Shown: positions 42,253 to 51,465, counted from the stretch's first letter. The stretch: DNA of 64,000 nucleotides from CAZBLK01 sp964492715 (GCA_964492715.1 CAZBLK010000001.1:124001-188000), one strand, 5' to 3'. The notes: generated from the letters alone by a model not told the origin. Numbers and translations are program-made.

Positions 42253-45186
42253 ATGGAGCTTGATTTAAAGCTTGGCAGGCATTTTACACAGGAGCTTGAA
42301 GGCTCGAACAAAAGCGTTTACGACCTTTTTAACTGGAAAAGCGTAGACGTTTTACTTACAAACTATTCTACTGGGGAAGTCATTACCGACATGAAAGGGC
42401 TTGAATTTCCAGAAGGATATTCACAAAGTGCTTGCGACATTATAGCATCAAAGTATTTTAGGAAAAAAGGCATACCAAACGAGAGAGGGCAGGAATATTC
42501 AATGCGTCAGCTTGCCGACAGGCTAGTTGGCTTTTGGGTTTCAGCTCTTTGCGACGAAGGCGTAATTTCAAAGGAGCAGTCGCAAGTTGTTTATGACGAG
42601 CTTGTTTATATGCTTTTGTCACAAATTTTTGCACCAAACAGCCCACAGTGGTTTAACACAGGGCTTAAACATGCTTATGACATTACAGGCAGGGCACAGG
42701 GTCATTTTTATTTTGACGAAGAAAAAGGCGAAGTTGTAAAAGCGGAGGATGCTTATACAAGAACCCAAGGCTCGGCTTGCTTTATTATTTCTGTAATAGA
42801 TTCGCTTTTAGGTGAAAAGTCGTTGACAGACCAAATAACGACAGAAACGCTTTTGTTTAAGTACGGTTCTGGCGTTGGAACAAACTGGTCTACAATTCGT
42901 GCGAAAAATGAGTATCTTTCGGGCGGCGGAAAGTCTTCCGGGCTTTTAAGCTTTTTAAAGGTATCCGACAGAAACGCTGGCGCAATTAAATCTGGCGGAA
43001 CGACAAGGCGTGCCGCAAAGATGAACATATTAAACTTAGACCACCCTGAAATTCTTGACTACATACAGTGGAAGTCAATTGAGGAAGACAAAGTTGTTGC
43101 TTTGGGAAAAATGGGCTTCAGCACTTCAATTGACGGTGAAGCATACGAAACAGTTTCGGGGCAAAACGCAAACAACTCTGTTCGTATTCCAGACAGCTTT
43201 ATGCGTGAATTGGGTAAAGAAAACGCAAAATGGCAAACAAAGGGCAGAGTAGACGGAAAACTTGATAAGGAAGTTTTTGTTTCGGAAATTTGGGACAAGC
43301 TTGGCTACAGTGCGTGGCGCTGTGGCGACCCTGGCGTTCAATTTGACGACATAATTAACGCATGGCACACTTGCCCAAGTGGTGAGGATGGCGTTTACAA
43401 CGCACCTCACAACAGAATAAATGCATCAAACCCTTGTTCTGAATATATGTTTTTGGACGACACAGCTTGCAACCTCGCAAGCATTAATATTGCAAAGTTT
43501 TATGACGAAGAAAACGGTAAGTTTGATATAGATGGTTACTTGCACTCGATAATGTTAATTCAGCTTGTGCTTGAAGCAACAATTCACTGGGGGCAATTCC
43601 CAACAAAGGACATTGCTAGAAAGTCGTATTTGTTTAGGACAACGGGGCTTGGGCTTACAAACCTTGGCATGTTGTTTATGCTTATGGCTGTTCCTTATGA
43701 TTCGGAAGAAGCAAGAAACACCGCTGCCGCACTTACAAGCATTATGACAGGGTATTCTTACTACACCTCGGCATTAATGGCGGAAAAGGTTGGGGCGTTT
43801 AAATGCTACGACGCAAACCGTGAACACATGCTTAGAGTAATTAGAAACCATGCAAAGGCCGCTAAAACAAGTGGTTACGTAGGCGGTTTTGAAAACATTG
43901 GCTACAACCCAGTTTGCATAGACCACGACGTTTTAAAAGAGCTTGGGTTTGGCAGTGTGTCGGAAGCTGTTTCTAAAGTTTGGAAAAAGACAATTAGAAA
44001 AGGCGAGGCAGTAGGCTTTAGAAACGCACAAGTAAGCGTGCTTGCACCAACAGGAACAATTGCGTTTGCTATGGACTGTGCAACAACGTCATCAGAACCA
44101 TTTTTCAGCCATGTAGCTTTTAAAAAGCTTGTCGGCGGCGGCTTTATGCAAATTGTAAACCCTGCAATTCCTGCTGCGCTTAAAAAGCTTGGATACAGCG
44201 AAGCGAAAATTAAAGCTATAACAGAGTATGTAATGTCTAAAGACGAAAACGGAATGATTTTAGACGGCAAAATCGAAGGTGCGCCAGAGCTTGACGAAAA
44301 GCATTACAGCGTTTTTGACACAGCAGGCAAGTGCGGAACAGGGCACAGGTACATTTCGCCAGAAGGTCATGTAAAGATGATGGCAGCACTTACACCCCAT
44401 GTTACAGGTGCTATTAGCAAAACTGTAAACCTGCCAAAAGAAGCGACGGTTGAAGACGTTCAAAACATTTACAAGCTTTCGTGGGAGCTTGGTGTAAAGG
44501 CGATTGCGCTTTATCGTGACGGCTGTAAGGCAAGCCAGCCAATGAACAGCGCAAAAGAATCATTTAACGAAAAGCCTATCAGTGATTACACTTATAACGA
44601 ACTTATAGATTATGTAAAGACTAAAAGGACTGTGTACAAGCCTATTCGTGTAAAGCCTTCGGGCATTAGAACTGCAAGGGTACACGAGGCGGCTATTGAC
44701 GGCTTAAAGCTTTATGTTACAACTTCGTTTTACGAAGACGGGCGGCTTGGGGAAATTTACGTTTCGTCAGGGCGTCAAGGCTCACTTACTAAGGGGCTTT
44801 TGGACAGCCTTTCAACTACTATTTCGGAAATGCTTCAATATGGTGTGCCACCACAAGACATTGCAAAAATGTACCGTGGACAAAAATATGAGCCAAGCGG
44901 TTATGTTTCTGGGCACCCGTACATTAAGTATGTTGACTCTATTTCCGACTTGATAAGCAAAATAATTGACATTGAAATGGGTAACTATTCGTTTTGCCAA
45001 GTGAAGCCAGAAGAATATGCTGAAACTAGCCTTGCACTTGAAGCACAGGAAGTTATTGGCAAAACTTATTCTGCGGCAGACTTTTTGCATGGCGAGCTTT
45101 GCCCAAACTGCAAAAGCCATAAAATGGTAAAAAATGGAACCTGCAAAGTCTGTACAGAGTGCGGCTCTACAACTGGGTGCAGTTAA
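42253..45186 (+). CDS. nrdJ: Vitamin-B12-dependent ribonucleotide reductase (class II)
   Basis: NrdJ reduces ribonucleotides to deoxyribonucleotides using adenosylcobalamin and works with or without oxygen. The 977-residue protein has an N-terminal region (about 1-130), the ten-stranded barrel with SACFIISVIDS near residue 175, the active-site NPCSEYMFLDDTACNLASIN near 395, and APTGTIAFAMDCATTS near 600. It ends with the redox and zinc-like tail CPNCKSHKMV...CTECGSTTGCS that recharges the active site. The DUF-type domain at about 770-900 is usual for the long form. A caaggagg site precedes the ATG. The cell must import or make cobalamin. Confidence 0.96.
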   Translation: MELDLKLGRHFTQELEGSNKSVYDLFNWKSVDVLLTNYSTGEVITDMKGLEFPEGYSQSACDIIASKYFRKKGIPNERGQEYSMRQLADRLVGFWVSALCDEGVISKEQSQVVYDELVYMLLSQIFAPNSPQWFNTGLKHAYDITGRAQGHFYFDEEKGEVVKAEDAYTRTQGSACFIISVIDSLLGEKSLTDQITTETLLFKYGSGVGTNWSTIRAKNEYLSGGGKSSGLLSFLKVSDRNAGAIKSGGTTRRAAKMNILNLDHPEILDYIQWKSIEEDKVVALGKMGFSTSIDGEAYETVSGQNANNSVRIPDSFMRELGKENAKWQTKGRVDGKLDKEVFVSEIWDKLGYSAWRCGDPGVQFDDIINAWHTCPSGEDGVYNAPHNRINASNPCSEYMFLDDTACNLASINIAKFYDEENGKFDIDGYLHSIMLIQLVLEATIHWGQFPTKDIARKSYLFRTTGLGLTNLGMLFMLMAVPYDSEEARNTAAALTSIMTGYSYYTSALMAEKVGAFKCYDANREHMLRVIRNHAKAAKTSGYVGGFENIGYNPVCIDHDVLKELGFGSVSEAVSKVWKKTIRKGEAVGFRNAQVSVLAPTGTIAFAMDCATTSSEPFFSHVAFKKLVGGGFMQIVNPAIPAALKKLGYSEAKIKAITEYVMSKDENGMILDGKIEGAPELDEKHYSVFDTAGKCGTGHRYISPEGHVKMMAALTPHVTGAISKTVNLPKEATVEDVQNIYKLSWELGVKAIALYRDGCKASQPMNSAKESFNEKPISDYTYNELIDYVKTKRTVYKPIRVKPSGIRTARVHEAAIDGLKLYVTTSFYEDGRLGEIYVSSGRQGSLTKGLLDSLSTTISEMLQYGVPPQDIAKMYRGQKYEPSGYVSGHPYIKYVDSISDLISKIIDIEMGNYSFCQVKPEEYAETSLALEAQEVIGKTYSAADFLHGELCPNCKSHKMVKNGTCKVCTECGSTTGCS

Positions 45187-45202
45187 AAAAGAAATAAAAA
45201 AT

Positions 45203-45237
45203 CCCCTCGCTGGAAATAGCGAGGGGAAAATTTTTTA
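45203..45237. terminator. Bidirectional terminator between nrdJ and flagellin gene
   Basis: A GC-rich 9-bp stem (45203-45211 with 45218-45226) has aaaa + tttttt on the plus side and an attttttattt stretch on the minus side. It serves both convergent genes. Confidence 0.88.
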
Positions 45238-45244
45238 AAATTTA

Positions 45245-46027
45245 TTATGCAAGCAAAGTAGGTGCTACGGACCTACGTGCAACAGCGTTGTCTTGCTCTT
45301 TTCTTTGCATCATAATTTGGAACTGCTCCATAAGCCTGTTTTTGCTAACATCAGAAACAGATTTTGCAATGTCAGTGTCTTGTATTCTGCTTCTTGAAGC
45401 AGCAAGGTTTAGTGAAGAAATTGCATTGCTGTTAATTGTGTGCTGAAAAGTGTTTGAAAGCGCACCCAATTCAGAACGAGCAGAAGTAACCTTTTCAAGT
45501 GCCATGTCAAGCTGTGACATATCAAAGTTTTGTTTTGTTACGTCATAATTTTCAATGCCAAGGGCCTGCAATGAAACGTTTGGAATTGAAACGTTTACGC
45601 CTGTGCCGTTCGGCTGTGAAGCCGTGTTTTTGTTTGCAAAGCTGCCTGTCAAAAGCTTTTGTCCGTTAAACTCGGTGTTTTTTACAACGTCAGAAATGCT
45701 TCCTTTAATTTGGTTTATTTCTTCTTGGATAATCTTTCTGTCGCTTTCAGAAAGTGTTCCGTTTGCAGCTTGCACAGAAAGCTCACGCATACGCTGCATT
45801 CCTTCGCTAACGTTTGAAAGCCCACTTTCAGCAGTGCGGACAAGGTTGTTCATGTCCTCTGTGTTTTTAATACCTTGCTCATAGCCTCTAACTTGTGATG
45901 TAAGCTTTTCAGCAATTGCAAGACCAGCGGCATCATTTGCTGCTGTATTTATTCTATTACCAGTAGATATTTTAAGCATAGAGTCCTGCATTTTGTTTGT
46001 GGCGATGGAGCTAATTGTCATACTCAT
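45245..46027 (-). CDS. Flagellin
   Basis: A 260-residue flagellin with a normal N-terminal D0/D1 region (MQDSMLKISTGNRINTAANDAAGLAIAEKL, residues about 13-43), a D1 helix with SNVSEGMQRMRELSVQAANG, a very short variable middle (about 130-165), and a C-terminal D1/D0 region with SSLNLAASRSRIQDTDIAKS. The last 20 residues are odd: RKEQDNAVARRSVAPTLLA replaces the hydrophobic AQANQxPQxVLxLL ending usual for filament flagellins. No other flagellar gene is near. The promoter looks SigA-type, not SigD. It may be a minor or divergent flagellin. An ATG two codons downstream is an alternative start; ggggtgat suits the first. Confidence 0.88.
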   Translation of the reverse strand: MSMTISSIATNKMQDSMLKISTGNRINTAANDAAGLAIAEKLTSQVRGYEQGIKNTEDMNNLVRTAESGLSNVSEGMQRMRELSVQAANGTLSESDRKIIQEEINQIKGSISDVVKNTEFNGQKLLTGSFANKNTASQPNGTGVNVSIPNVSLQALGIENYDVTKQNFDMSQLDMALEKVTSARSELGALSNTFQHTINSNAISSLNLAASRSRIQDTDIAKSVSDVSKNRLMEQFQIMMQRKEQDNAVARRSVAPTLLA

Positions 46028-46083
46028 AAAATCACCCCTAATTGTTTTTAAAACAAGAAAAACAAGTACAATGGTACACTTAT

Positions 46084-46111
46084 ATTATATACAATTGCGC
46101 AAAAAAATCAA
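46084..46111 (-). promoter_or_regulatory. SigA-type promoter of the flagellin gene
   Basis: On the minus strand TTGATT (46111-46106) and TATAAT (46089-46084) are 16 bp apart, 57 bp before the start codon. I see no SigD-type (TAAA/GCCGATA) element, which is unexpected for a flagellin gene. Confidence 0.65.
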
Positions 46112-46212
46112 GAAAAATTAATGCCAGTGCAGTCTAAAGTTAAGCTTTTTTTAAAATTAAAATATAACAATTTTTGAGAACTTTTTTGTTACTTTGTTAC
46201 AAAGCAATTTCC

Positions 46213-46241
46213 TTGACAATTTTCCGAAACAATATTAATAT
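46213..46241 (+). promoter_or_regulatory. SigA-type promoter of the gcv operon
   Basis: TTGACA (46213-46218) and TAATAT (46236-46241) are separated by 17 bp. It stands about 175 bp before gcvT, which leaves a long untranslated leader. Confidence 0.75.
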
Positions 46242-46343
46242 TACTGTGTAAACAAATGTTTATAAAGCTTGTTTAAGAAATTTAGCATAAAGTACAACAA
46301 AAACCGTTTTGGGTTGTGCTAATTGCTGTATTATTTGGCGAAA

Positions 46344-46380
46344 AGCAGGGTGTATTGATTGCTCAATATGCTCTTTTTTA
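46344..46380 (+). promoter_or_regulatory. Possible attenuator hairpin in the gcv leader
   Basis: Stem tattga (46353-46358) with tcaata (46363-46368), extended by agca/tgct across a 5-nt bulge, is followed by ctcttttttaat. It lies between promoter and start codon, so it could stop transcription early. The stem is short and imperfect, so this is tentative. Confidence 0.35.
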
Positions 46381-46415
46381 ATCTGGTTAAATAAATATCA
46401 AAAGGAGGTTTGCAA

Positions 46416-47504
46416 ATGGAGAAAAAAACTCCTCTGTATGACAGCCATGTTTTAAGTGGCGGAAAGCTTGTTCCTTTTGCTGGCTATATACTGCCAATTC
46501 AGTATAAAGCAGGCGTAATAGCCGAGCATATGGCTGTCAGAACAAAGGTGGGCATTTTTGACGTGTCGCACATGGGTGAAATTGTTGTAAGCGGAAAAGA
46601 TGCTGTTGAAAACGTTCAATTGTTTGTTACAAACGATTGTGCTGTAATGAAAGTTGGGCAAGTAAAGTACACAACTATGTGCAACGAAAACGGTGGAATT
46701 GTTGACGACCTTTTAGTGTACCGTTTGGGTGACGAAAAGTTTTTGCTAGTAGTAAACGCATCAAACAAGGACAAAGATTTTGAGTTCATAAATAAGCACA
46801 AATTTGGGGAAGTTAATATAGAAGATATTTCAGAAAAAACAGCACAAATTGCACTTCAAGGCCCAAAGGCCGTTGAGGTTTTGCAAAAGCTTACTGATGA
46901 AGAAAACATTCCTAAAAAGTATTACACATTTTTAGAGGACAGAAACGTTTCTGGAATAAACTGTTTAGTTTCAAACACAGGCTATACAGGTGAGGGCGGC
47001 TTTGAGTTTTACTTTGACAGCAATGACGCACCTAAAATGTGGGAATTGCTTCTTGAAGCTGGCGAAGAATTTGGCTTAATTCCTTGTGGTTTGGGCGCAA
47101 GGGATACTTTGCGTTTTGAAGCAGGTATGCCGCTTTACGGACACGAAATGAATGACGAAATTACTCCGCTTGAAGCCGATTTAAGCTTTTGCGTTAAAAT
47201 GAAAAAGGAAAATTTTATCGGCAAGCAAGCACTCATTGAAAAAGGCGAGCTTACAAGAAAGCGTGTAGGGCTTAAAATTACAAGCAAAGGAATTGCACGT
47301 GAAAACTGTGAAGTTTATGTGGGTGAGCAAAAAGTTGGTTTTACAACTACAGGCACAATGAGCCCTTATTTTGGGTACCCAATTGCAATGGCTTTAATTG
47401 ATATTGAACACACGCAAGTTGGAACTGCTGTTGAAGTTTTGGTTAGAGGTAAAAGGCTTTCGGCAGAAGTAGTTCCGCTTCCTTTTTATAAAAAATCGTA
47501 TTGA
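46416..47504 (+). CDS. gcvT: Aminomethyltransferase (glycine cleavage T-protein)
   Basis: GcvT takes the aminomethyl group from lipoyl GcvH, releases ammonia and makes methylene-tetrahydrofolate. The 362-residue length is normal. Family features are TPLYDSHVLSGGKLVPFAGYILPIQY at the N-terminus, FDVSHMGEIVVSG, the folate-binding SNTGYTGEGGFEFY near residue 190, and GLGARDTLRFEAGMPLYGHEM near 230. I took the ATG at 46416, which has a perfect aaaggaggt upstream; a TTG two codons earlier would put the site too close. It leads the gcvT-H-PA-PB operon. Confidence 0.96.
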   Translation: MEKKTPLYDSHVLSGGKLVPFAGYILPIQYKAGVIAEHMAVRTKVGIFDVSHMGEIVVSGKDAVENVQLFVTNDCAVMKVGQVKYTTMCNENGGIVDDLLVYRLGDEKFLLVVNASNKDKDFEFINKHKFGEVNIEDISEKTAQIALQGPKAVEVLQKLTDEENIPKKYYTFLEDRNVSGINCLVSNTGYTGEGGFEFYFDSNDAPKMWELLLEAGEEFGLIPCGLGARDTLRFEAGMPLYGHEMNDEITPLEADLSFCVKMKKENFIGKQALIEKGELTRKRVGLKITSKGIARENCEVYVGEQKVGFTTTGTMSPYFGYPIAMALIDIEHTQVGTAVEVLVRGKRLSAEVVPLPFYKKSY

Positions 47505-47541
47505 TTTTATAAAATATATTATTTTCAAGGGGGAAACATAA

Positions 47542-47922
47542 ATGAATATTCCACAAAATTTAATGTATACACAATCACACGAATGGGTTAAGTTTACTAG
47601 CGAAACTACAGCAGTTGTTGGGCTTACAGACCATGCACAAGACGAGCTTGGCGACATCGTTTACATTAGCCTTCCAGAGGTTGGCGACGAAGTTACACAA
47701 GGCGAATCTGTAGCAGATGTAGAGTCTGTTAAGGCGGTTTCTGACATTTACAGCCCATTTACTGGTGTAGTAGAAAAAGTTAATGAAGATGTAACAGACA
47801 GCCCAGAGCTAATAAACCAATCCGCTTACGACGCTTGGCTTATGGAAATTAAAGATATTACAGACAAAGAAACTTTATTAACCGCAGAGGAGTATGAAAA
47901 GTTCATTTCAGAGGAGGCATAA
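47542..47922 (+). CDS. gcvH: Glycine cleavage system H protein
   Basis: GcvH is the lipoyl carrier of the glycine cleavage system. The 126-residue protein has the HEWV segment at residues 13-16, GLTDHAQDELGDIVYISLPEVG, and the lipoylation loop ESVKAVSD with Lys64. Lipoate attachment is needed, but no lipoate ligase and no dihydrolipoyl dehydrogenase gene are in the window. The ATG has aaggggg upstream. It ends 2 nt before gcvPA. Confidence 0.97.
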   Translation: MNIPQNLMYTQSHEWVKFTSETTAVVGLTDHAQDELGDIVYISLPEVGDEVTQGESVADVESVKAVSDIYSPFTGVVEKVNEDVTDSPELINQSAYDAWLMEIKDITDKETLLTAEEYEKFISEEA

Positions 47923-47924
47923 GG

Positions 47925-49268
47925 TTGGGCACATACATTCCAAACACAGAGCATGAAATTAATGAAATGCTCAAAACACTTGGACTTCAAAGTATTGATG
48001 AGCTTTTTAAAGACGTTCCAAAAGAAGTGCGTTTGAAAGAACCTCTTAACATTCCAGAAGGGCTTTCGGAATTTGCCGTTCGTGAAAAAATGGAAGGGCT
48101 TGCGGCTAAAAACGTTGTGTTTAAAAGCATTTTCAGGGGGGCAGGGGCGTACCACCACTACATTCCTTCTATTGTTAAGTACATTCCTGCAAAAGAGGAA
48201 TTTTTAACTGCCTATACACCTTATCAAGCTGAAATGAGCCAAGGCATTTTGCAGTCTATTTTCGAGTTTCAAACTATGGTTTGCGAGCTTACAGGAATGG
48301 ACGCAGCAAACGCTTCGGTTTATGACGGCTGTACTGCTGCTGCGGAAGCTGTTATGATGTGCAAAGAGCGTGGGCGCAGTAAGGCTGTAATGTTTGACAA
48401 CGTAAGCCTACATACGATTGAAACTGTAAAAACGTATTGCGAGGCGCAAGGTGTAGAAGTTGTTGTTTTAAAGTCAAGGGAAGGGCTTGTTGACATTGAA
48501 GCGTTAAAGGCCGAAATGGATAGCAAAACTGCTTGCTTTTATTTGCAGCAGCCAAACTTTTACGGCTTGCTTGAAAGTGCAGAAGCACTAAAAGAAATTG
48601 AAGCTGTCGTTCATGGCGGCGGCGCAAAATATATAATGGGTGTATACCCTGTTTCTTTGGGTGTTTTAAAAACACCTGCTGAATGCGGCGCAGACATTGC
48701 TGTCGGTGACGGCCAGCCTTTTGGTTTGCCGCTTTCTTTCGGTGGGCCTTATTTGGGCTTTATGGCTTGCAAAACAAAGCTTGTTCGCCAGCTTCCAGGA
48801 AGAATTGTCGGCGAAACAACAGACATTGAAGGGAAGCGTGCGTTTGTTCTTACGCTTCAAGCACGTGAACAGCACATTCGCCGCGAAAAGGCTTCTAGCA
48901 GTATCTGCTCAAACCATGCGCTTTGTGCGTTGACTGCTTCTGTGTATTTAAGCACAGTAGGTAAAGAAGGTTTAAAGGAAGTTGCAACACAGTGCTATTC
49001 AAAAGCAAAATATGCCGCAGAAAAAATTTGCAACGTAAAGGGCTTTGAAATGCGCTTTAAAGGTGAATATTTCAACGAGTTTGTAACAACTTGCGAAGTT
49101 GGTACAGACAAAGTTTTAAATAAGCTTCAAGAAAACGGAATTTTGGGCGGATATCCGCTTGAGGGTGAGCATTACGGCGGTTGTATTTTGTGGTGCGTTA
49201 CAGAAATGAACAGCAAAGAGGAAATTGACAAGCTTGTTTCAATTTTGGAGGAGGTGACAGGCGCATGA
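47925..49268 (+). CDS. gcvPA: Glycine dehydrogenase (decarboxylating) subunit 1
   Basis: GcvPA is the N-terminal half of the split P-protein, which decarboxylates glycine with pyridoxal phosphate. The 447-residue protein begins GTYIPNTEHEINEMLKTLG. It has the GAGAYHHYIPS motif near residue 70 and ASVYDGCTAAAEA near 130, as is typical of subunit 1. Translation starts at TTG, with gaggaggc 6 nt before it, just after the gcvH stop. Its last bases overlap the ATG of gcvPB by 4 nt, so the two subunits are made in step. Confidence 0.96.
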   Translation: MGTYIPNTEHEINEMLKTLGLQSIDELFKDVPKEVRLKEPLNIPEGLSEFAVREKMEGLAAKNVVFKSIFRGAGAYHHYIPSIVKYIPAKEEFLTAYTPYQAEMSQGILQSIFEFQTMVCELTGMDAANASVYDGCTAAAEAVMMCKERGRSKAVMFDNVSLHTIETVKTYCEAQGVEVVVLKSREGLVDIEALKAEMDSKTACFYLQQPNFYGLLESAEALKEIEAVVHGGGAKYIMGVYPVSLGVLKTPAECGADIAVGDGQPFGLPLSFGGPYLGFMACKTKLVRQLPGRIVGETTDIEGKRAFVLTLQAREQHIRREKASSSICSNHALCALTASVYLSTVGKEGLKEVATQCYSKAKYAAEKICNVKGFEMRFKGEYFNEFVTTCEVGTDKVLNKLQENGILGGYPLEGEHYGGCILWCVTEMNSKEEIDKLVSILEEVTGA

Positions 49269-50704
49269 GCTTAATTTTTGAAAAGAGTAGGGAAGGCAGA
49301 GGAAACAGCGTTCTTCCAAAGTGCGACGTGCCTGTCGTTTTACCGCCAACAGATATGCTCCGTGAAAATGCCACAAGGCTACCAGAAATTGCAGAAACTG
49401 ACATTTCAAGGCATTACACTGAATTAGCAAAAAAAGCACACGGTGTAAACAATGGCTTTTACCCTCTTGGCTCTTGCACAATGAAATATAACCCAAGAAT
49501 TAATGAGGAAATGGCTGGGCTGAAAGGTTTTTCTGGAATACACCCGCTTCAGCCAGAAAGCACTGTAAAAGGTTGCTTAGAAGTTTTCAGCCTTGCAGAA
49601 AAATATTTGTGTGAAGTTACAGGAATGGACAATATGACGTTTCAGCCTGCGGCAGGCGCACACGGTGAGTACACTGGCTTGCTTTTAATTAAAGCGTACC
49701 ATCAGTCAAAAGGTGATACAAAACGCACACAAATTATTGTGCCAGACTCAGCGCACGGAACTAACCCTGCTTCTGCAACAATGGCTGGGTTTGACGTTGT
49801 GTCTGTTCCTTCAAATGCCAAAGGCGGCGTTGACATTGAAAAGCTTAAAGCTGCTGTGTCTGACAAAACGGCTGGGCTTATGCTTACAAACCCAAGTACA
49901 CTTGGGCTTTTTGAAAAAAATATTTTGGAAATTACAAAAATTATCCATGATGCAGGCGGCTTTGTGTACTATGACGGCGCAAACCTAAACGCTATAATGG
50001 GTATTGTACGCCCAGGTGACATGGGCTTTGACGTAATTCATTTGAACTTGCACAAAACGTTTTCAACTCCGCATGGTGGCGGTGGCCCCGGAAGCGGCCC
50101 TGTTGGCTGTAAATCTATTCTTGCGCCGTTTTTGCCAAAGCCTTATGTTAAGGAAGACAACAACGGTGAACTGAAACTTTCTTACGACTTACCGCAAAGC
50201 ATTGGGCGTGTAAGAGGTTTTTATGGAAACTTCCTAGTTGTTGTCCGTGCGTTAACTTACATTTTGCAAAACGGAGGAAACGGTCTTAAACAAGTTTCTG
50301 AAAATGCGGTGCTTAATGCAAACTATTTGATGAGCAAGTTAAGTGATTTGTATGACGTTGCTTACAGCGGAACTTGTATGCACGAGTTTGTCCTTACTAT
50401 GGAAAAGGTGAAGCGTGAAAAAGGTGTTTCAGCTTTGGACTTGGCAAAGTCTTTAATTGATAACGGTATTCACCCACCTACAATGTACTTTCCGCTTATC
50501 GTAAGCGAAGCACTTATGCTTGAGCCAACAGAAACTGAGTCAAGGGAAAACCTTGATTCTGCTGCTGAAATTTTCAGAGCAATGTATGAAAAGGTGTCAT
50601 CAGACCCTCAAGCAATGCACGATGCGCCTGTTACAACACCAGTACGCAGGCTTGACGAAGTTAAGGCGGCAAGGCAGCCAAAGCTTAGGTATGTGTTTGA
50701 ATAA
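49265..50704 (+). CDS. gcvPB: Glycine dehydrogenase (decarboxylating) subunit 2
   Basis: GcvPB is the pyridoxal-phosphate-binding half of the P-protein. At 479 residues it has the expected size. The cofactor lysine is Lys264 in NLHKTFSTPHGGGGPGSGP, the family's glycine-rich motif. Other marks are YPLGSCTMKYNPR near residue 66 and VPDSAHGTNPASA near 159. It overlaps gcvPA by 4 bp and is the last gene of the operon, ending at a strong shared terminator. Confidence 0.97.
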   Translation: MSLIFEKSREGRGNSVLPKCDVPVVLPPTDMLRENATRLPEIAETDISRHYTELAKKAHGVNNGFYPLGSCTMKYNPRINEEMAGLKGFSGIHPLQPESTVKGCLEVFSLAEKYLCEVTGMDNMTFQPAAGAHGEYTGLLLIKAYHQSKGDTKRTQIIVPDSAHGTNPASATMAGFDVVSVPSNAKGGVDIEKLKAAVSDKTAGLMLTNPSTLGLFEKNILEITKIIHDAGGFVYYDGANLNAIMGIVRPGDMGFDVIHLNLHKTFSTPHGGGGPGSGPVGCKSILAPFLPKPYVKEDNNGELKLSYDLPQSIGRVRGFYGNFLVVVRALTYILQNGGNGLKQVSENAVLNANYLMSKLSDLYDVAYSGTCMHEFVLTMEKVKREKGVSALDLAKSLIDNGIHPPTMYFPLIVSEALMLEPTETESRENLDSAAEIFRAMYEKVSSDPQAMHDAPVTTPVRRLDEVKAARQPKLRYVFE

Positions 50705-50709
50705 TTAGG

Positions 50710-50750
50710 GCAAAAAGCTTCCCCTGTCGATGGCAGGGGAAGCTTTTTGC
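50710..50750. terminator. Bidirectional terminator between gcvPB and msrA
   Basis: A 17-bp perfect stem (50710-50726 with 50734-50750) encloses a 7-nt loop. A/T runs are built into the stem base, so it works on both strands. The right arm overlaps the first base of the msrA stop codon. Confidence 0.92.
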
Positions 50751-51271
50751 TAACCATTATAAACTGCACTTCTAGCTTTTTCAAACTCATGGTTACCAAT
50801 ATGGCAATACCCATTTGGGTTTTTATCAAGGTAAGCTTGATGATATTCTTCGGCAGCATAATAATTTTCAAGCGGTTTAACTTCGATTGCAATAGGTTTG
50901 TCGAACTTCTCTTGAAGCTTTGCAATAGACTTTTCTATAACCTCTCTGTCTGATTCATCGGTGTAATAAACACCTGTTCGGTATTGCGTGCCCACATCTC
51001 CGCCTTGGCGGTTTACGGAAGTTGGGTCAATTATTTCATAGTATAAATCCAAAATGAAAGGAAGGCTAACCTTTTCTGTGTCATAAACAACTTTAACTGC
51101 TTCGGCGTGTCCTGTGCCGTTGTTGCAAACTTCTTTGTATGTTGGGTTTTCAGTCTTTCCGTTGGCGTAACCTACGTTTGTTTCAATTACGCCATTTATA
51201 CAGCCAAAATATTTTTCTGTGCCCCAAAAGCAGCCGCCAGCAATGTAAATTTCTTTTATTGTCGTTGTCAT
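50750..51271 (-). CDS. msrA: Peptide methionine sulfoxide reductase MsrA
   Basis: MsrA reduces S-methionine sulfoxide in proteins. The 173-residue protein has the catalytic AGGCFWGTEKYF with Cys14, then GYANGKTENPTYKEVCNNGTGHAEAV and GGDVGTQYRTGVYY, all standard. There is no fused MsrB domain and no msrB nearby. The ATG has a clear ggaggt upstream. It is a single-gene unit on the minus strand, useful to an anaerobe exposed to oxidants. Confidence 0.97.
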   Translation of the reverse strand: MTTTIKEIYIAGGCFWGTEKYFGCINGVIETNVGYANGKTENPTYKEVCNNGTGHAEAVKVVYDTEKVSLPFILDLYYEIIDPTSVNRQGGDVGTQYRTGVYYTDESDREVIEKSIAKLQEKFDKPIAIEVKPLENYYAAEEYHQAYLDKNPNGYCHIGNHEFEKARSAVYNG

Positions 51272-51303
51272 ATAAACCTCCGATGATGTTTTTATTATTG
51301 CAA

Positions 51304-51396
51304 TATAGCAATTCCATTTTTAATCGACATTGTCTATCGGTCAAATCGACAAACGGACAAGTTCTGCCAATATGATTAAAAACTGGAACTGCTATA
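51304..51396. repeat. MITE-like element with terminal inverted repeats
   Basis: The left end tatagcaattccatttttaa (from 51304) and the reverse complement of the right end (from 51396 inward) match at most of about 29 positions, with one inserted base. The 93-bp element has no coding capacity. Related partial copies lie at 39491-39564, 55933-55968, 13321-13360 and 13572-13604. Confidence 0.75.
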
Positions 51397-51436
51397 TATA
51401 GAACATATTATAGTTATTTATGAATAAAATGTAAAC

Positions 51437-51465
51437 TTGCATTTGAATTAAATGTAATTTATAAT
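51437..51465 (+). promoter_or_regulatory. SigA-type promoter of the epimerase gene
   Basis: TTGCAT (51437-51442) and TATAAT (51460-51465) are 17 bp apart, 69 bp before the start codon. Confidence 0.65.

Larger units (their letters stand above)
46028..46415. other. Divergent intergenic region: flagellin and gcv promoters, gcv leader
   Basis: This 388-bp AT-rich region holds the flagellin promoter on the minus strand, the gcv promoter at 46213-46241 and a leader of about 165 nt before gcvT. The leader contains an imperfect inverted repeat (about 46285-46322) and a terminator-like hairpin (46344-46380). No protein gene is supported. I looked for the tandem glycine riboswitch and did not see it. 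Confidence 0.7.

Noticed and set aside
46242..46415. Glycine riboswitch before the gcv operon
   Set aside because: Expected from known biology, but the conserved aptamer cores are not visible in the leader.
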